A DNA stretch of 6,969 bases from Palsa-1233 sp031367105 (GTDB lineage: Bacteria; Gemmatimonadota; Gemmatimonadetes; Gemmatimonadales; GWC2-71-9), in NCBI GenBank assembly GCA_031367105.1, contig JANLPG010000070.1:1-6969 (forward strand). Direction: 5' to 3'. Below the pieces are notes generated by a model that saw only the letters and a program-made list of their open reading frames with translations, was not told the origin of the DNA and ran no database searches. The position numbers were made by a program, and so were the translations under genes. Of the stretch, positions 5,689-6,969 are shown in pieces; position 1 is the first letter of the stretch; each line of letters begins with the position of its first letter.

Positions 5689-5835
5689 ATGATAACGCCG
5701 CTGCCCTGCGTGCTGACGATCAACGGCGGCTCGTCAGCTTTCCGGTTCGCGATATCTGACACCGGCGTGACACCGCGTCGGCGGCTCGCAGGGAAGAACG
5801 TAAAGATGGTGATCGCGTGTGCCGGCCCGGGTTGA
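5689..5835 (+). pseudogene. 5' remnant of an acetate/propionate-kinase gene
   Basis: The frame starting at ATG 5689 encodes 48 residues and stops at a TGA. Residues 7-36 read CVLTINGGSSAFRFAISD then an arginine-rich LAGK segment. This matches the N-terminal phosphate-binding strand of acetate/propionate kinases (VLTINGGSSSIKFAL type, with LAGK about 20 residues later). The real enzymes are about 400 residues long, so more than 85% is missing. After LAGK the similarity fades, and I find no continuation in the other two frames before the next gene's GTG at 5867. I therefore call it a truncated, non-functional remnant left by deletion or rearrangement. No kinase body, phosphotransacetylase or phosphoketolase gene is present in the window. 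It could still be transcribed, being within the gap between two + strand genes. Confidence 0.65.
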
Positions 5836-5852
5836 TGGAAGTGCCTTGCGGG

Positions 5853-5857
5853 GGAGG
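5853..5857 (+). promoter_or_regulatory. Shine-Dalgarno GGAGG supporting a GTG start
   Basis: GGAGG in a G-run ends nine bases before GTG 5867. No ATG lies in frame nearby, and the protein family begins with a helix right at this point, so the GTG is accepted as the start. Confidence 0.6.
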
Positions 5858-5866
5858 TAGCCGGTC

Positions 5867-6577
5867 GTGACCTACCACTACGTGTGGCTGATCTGGGCGA
5901 GCGCATTCCTGCTGCCGTGGCTCGCTCTCCACCTGAGCAATCCAGGACTGCGACGACTGATGTGGCGTGCAAGCGCGATCACGGCGCTCTTCGGTGTTAC
6001 CGAGCCGATCTTCGTCCCGCGATACTGGGATCCGCCGAGCCTTTTCGCACTCGCGCAGCGCACGGGATTCGACATCGAGAGCATCATATTCACGTTCGCG
6101 ATCGGAGGGATCGGCGCGGCGGCGTACGCGACGCTTACGCGTCGCGTCCACGTTCCTGTCGCCGCCGGCGAACGAGCGCACCGCCGTCATCGGTTCCATC
6201 GGGCAATACTGCTCGCGCCATTCGTGCTCTTCGTTCCGCTCTGGCTCCTCGCCTGGAATCCGATCTATCCGTCCATCGTCTGCCTGCTGGTCGGTGCACT
6301 GGGTTCGCTGGTCTGCCGGCCTGATCTTGCGCGCCCCGCACTGGCCGGTGGCGTACTCTTCCTCTGTCTCTACGCGGCATTCATGCTCGGACTGCGATGG
6401 CTGGCCCCCGGCTACATCGCGGCCGTCTGGAATCTCCCCGCCCTGAGCGGCGGGTCAGTGTACGGGATCCCCTCCGAGGAGCTGCTGTTCGGCCTGAGTT
6501 TCGGAATGTACTGGAGCGCCGTATACGAACACCTCACCTGGCATGCCTTGCGTGCACAAGGTGCAGAGCTCACGTAA
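5867..6577 (+). CDS. Lycopene cyclase domain protein (fused CrtYc-CrtYd type)
   Basis: This 236-residue membrane protein has about six to seven helices and two halves that resemble each other. The first half has YWDPP at residues 53-57 and GFDIES at 68-73, then a glycine-rich helix. The second has VWNLP at 187-191 and GIPSEELLF at 200-208, then the helix GLSFGMYWSAVYEHL. The W-[DN]-x-P and [FI]-x-x-E-[ES] pairs in the same order in both halves are what I know of the small-subunit lycopene cyclases (CrtYc/CrtYd; the R domain of CarRP). These make the ionone rings of carotenoids in the membrane. The two acidic residues E204-E205 match the conserved P-x-E-E. The first half is less canonical (DIES). 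The enzyme could cyclise a different polyprene. No crtB, crtI or other carotenoid gene lies in the window, and it is separated from the metal genes by a broken gene. Confidence 0.72.
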   Translation: MTYHYVWLIWASAFLLPWLALHLSNPGLRRLMWRASAITALFGVTEPIFVPRYWDPPSLFALAQRTGFDIESIIFTFAIGGIGAAAYATLTRRVHVPVAAGERAHRRHRFHRAILLAPFVLFVPLWLLAWNPIYPSIVCLLVGALGSLVCRPDLARPALAGGVLFLCLYAAFMLGLRWLAPGYIAAVWNLPALSGGSVYGIPSEELLFGLSFGMYWSAVYEHLTWHALRAQGAELT

Positions 6578-6608
6578 CGCCATCTGGCGATGACCCGCCC
6601 GTGCGCTC

Positions 6609-6637
6609 GTGCGGTACCTGAGCGCGCGGGACCGCAC
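6609..6637 (+). repeat. Hairpin downstream of the cyclase gene
   Basis: GTGCGGT and ACCGCAC form a perfect 7-bp stem with a 15-base GC-rich loop, about 30 bases after the cyclase stop. No T-run follows, so an intrinsic terminator is not shown. A further GC-rich pair, TGCCGG at 6653 and CCGGCA at 6671, lies next to it. The region may end the upstream transcript in a factor-dependent way. Confidence 0.35.
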
Positions 6638-6742
6638 TCATCCAGGCCGTTTTGCCGGGGGTCCCGCCGGCCGGCACCTTCGGTCAGCGAAAGTGCTGCT
6701 CAACGCCCAGCTCCTCCGTCGGACGAAGCTCTAGCCCCGGTC

Positions 6743-6758
6743 TCCCTCGAACGAGGGA
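6743..6758. promoter_or_regulatory. Perfect dyad upstream of the last gene (possible operator)
   Basis: TCCCTCG-AA-CGAGGGA is a 7-bp perfect inverted repeat with a two-base centre, 35 bases before ATG 6794. With so short a centre it suits a protein-binding site better than an RNA hairpin. It lies where a promoter for the next gene would be expected. No regulator is in the window to pair with it. Confidence 0.35.
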
Positions 6759-6793
6759 TATCTAGGGTTGGAGAGAGCGGGGTATTTTCCCTC

Positions 6794-6969
6794 ATGCCCA
6801 CGGTGCGCTGGATCGACCATTCCTTGAAGACCCGCCTCCTCGCCGGAGCGCTTCTGGTCGTGGGCGCGTGGGCCGGATATGTCGCGTGGGGGCGTTTCCG
6901 CCGGGCCGGCGGAGCGGATTTCAAGTCCGGGATAGTCCAGTCATTTCTCGAGGCGCGCTTCGCCGCGCT
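6794..6969 (+). CDS. Start of a membrane-anchored protein (runs off the window)
   Basis: Only the first 58 codons are present. They encode a short cytoplasmic start (MPTVRWIDHSLKTR), one clear membrane helix (about residues 15-32, LLAGALLVVGAWAGYVAW), and the beginning of a soluble part (RFRRAGGADFKSGIVQSFLEARFAA). This plan, TRLLAG then a helix, is common for sensor kinases and other anchored signalling proteins, but nothing diagnostic is visible and I give no function. The start is uncertain: there is no Shine-Dalgarno within 15 bases (GGAGAG is 18 away), though no better start is in frame. TATTTT at 6783 could be a -10 element placing transcription at or beside the ATG, i.e. a leaderless message, but no matching -35 is seen. 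The 216-base gap and the dyad before it suggest a separate transcription unit. Confidence 0.5.
   Translation, partial: MPTVRWIDHSLKTRLLAGALLVVGAWAGYVAWGRFRRAGGADFKSGIVQSFLEARFAA

Noticed and set aside
6653..6676. GC-rich stem TGCCGG...CCGGCA as an intrinsic terminator
   Set aside because: It has a 12-base loop, a 6-bp stem and no following T-run on either strand, so it is not sufficient for a terminator call.
1..6969. CRISPR array, tRNA, rRNA, insertion sequence or prophage attachment site
   Set aside because: I saw no regularly spaced repeats, no tRNA-like cloverleaf, no transposase and no flanking terminal repeats.

Overview
The window is high-GC DNA from what is most likely a Gram-negative bacterium. 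It opens inside the C-terminus of an RND heavy-metal efflux pump of the CusA/CzcA type, which works across two membranes. All supported genes are on the + strand, tightly packed, most with recognisable Shine-Dalgarno sequences. The style of several small proteins and of an acetate-kinase remnant reminds me of Gemmatimonadota or Proteobacteria, but the window holds no phylogenetic marker, so this is a weak guess.

Layout. Positions 1-4985 are a metal (probably copper) handling cluster: the 3' end of a CusA-like pump; a DUF5676-like small membrane protein (256-531); a CopZ-like CxxC metallochaperone (687-893); an unknown 89-aa protein (903-1172); a 270-base gap with one dyad; a stand-alone HMA-like protein whose CxxC is replaced by SxxS (1443-1865); an unknown 125-aa protein (1902-2279); a second DUF5676-like membrane protein (2285-2539); and a full-length P1B-type ATPase (2598-4985). 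The ATPase carries the same SxxS domain at its N-terminus, an Ala/Pro spacer, a His/Met-rich stretch and a CPD motif in the metal-binding helix. A seven-helix DUF6629-like membrane protein (4985-5677) overlaps the ATPase stop codon by one base.

Positions 5678-5866 hold a broken 5' remnant of an acetate/propionate-kinase gene. A GTG-started membrane protein follows (5867-6577) with two internal repeats and the look of a fused CrtYc-CrtYd lycopene cyclase, i.e. a carotenoid gene with no other carotenoid gene in sight. After a 216-base gap with two hairpins, a new membrane-anchored protein starts at 6794 and runs off the window.

Working model (inference): the ATPase moves metal across the inner membrane, the CusA-type pump expels it from the envelope, and the CxxC chaperone binds Cu(I) in the cytoplasm. 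The two SxxS domains keep the HMA fold but have lost the thiol pair, so they are more likely structural, protein-docking or sensing modules than thiol metal sites. The most interesting content is this SxxS/CPD pair together with the small unknown genes packed between. No regulator gene is visible.
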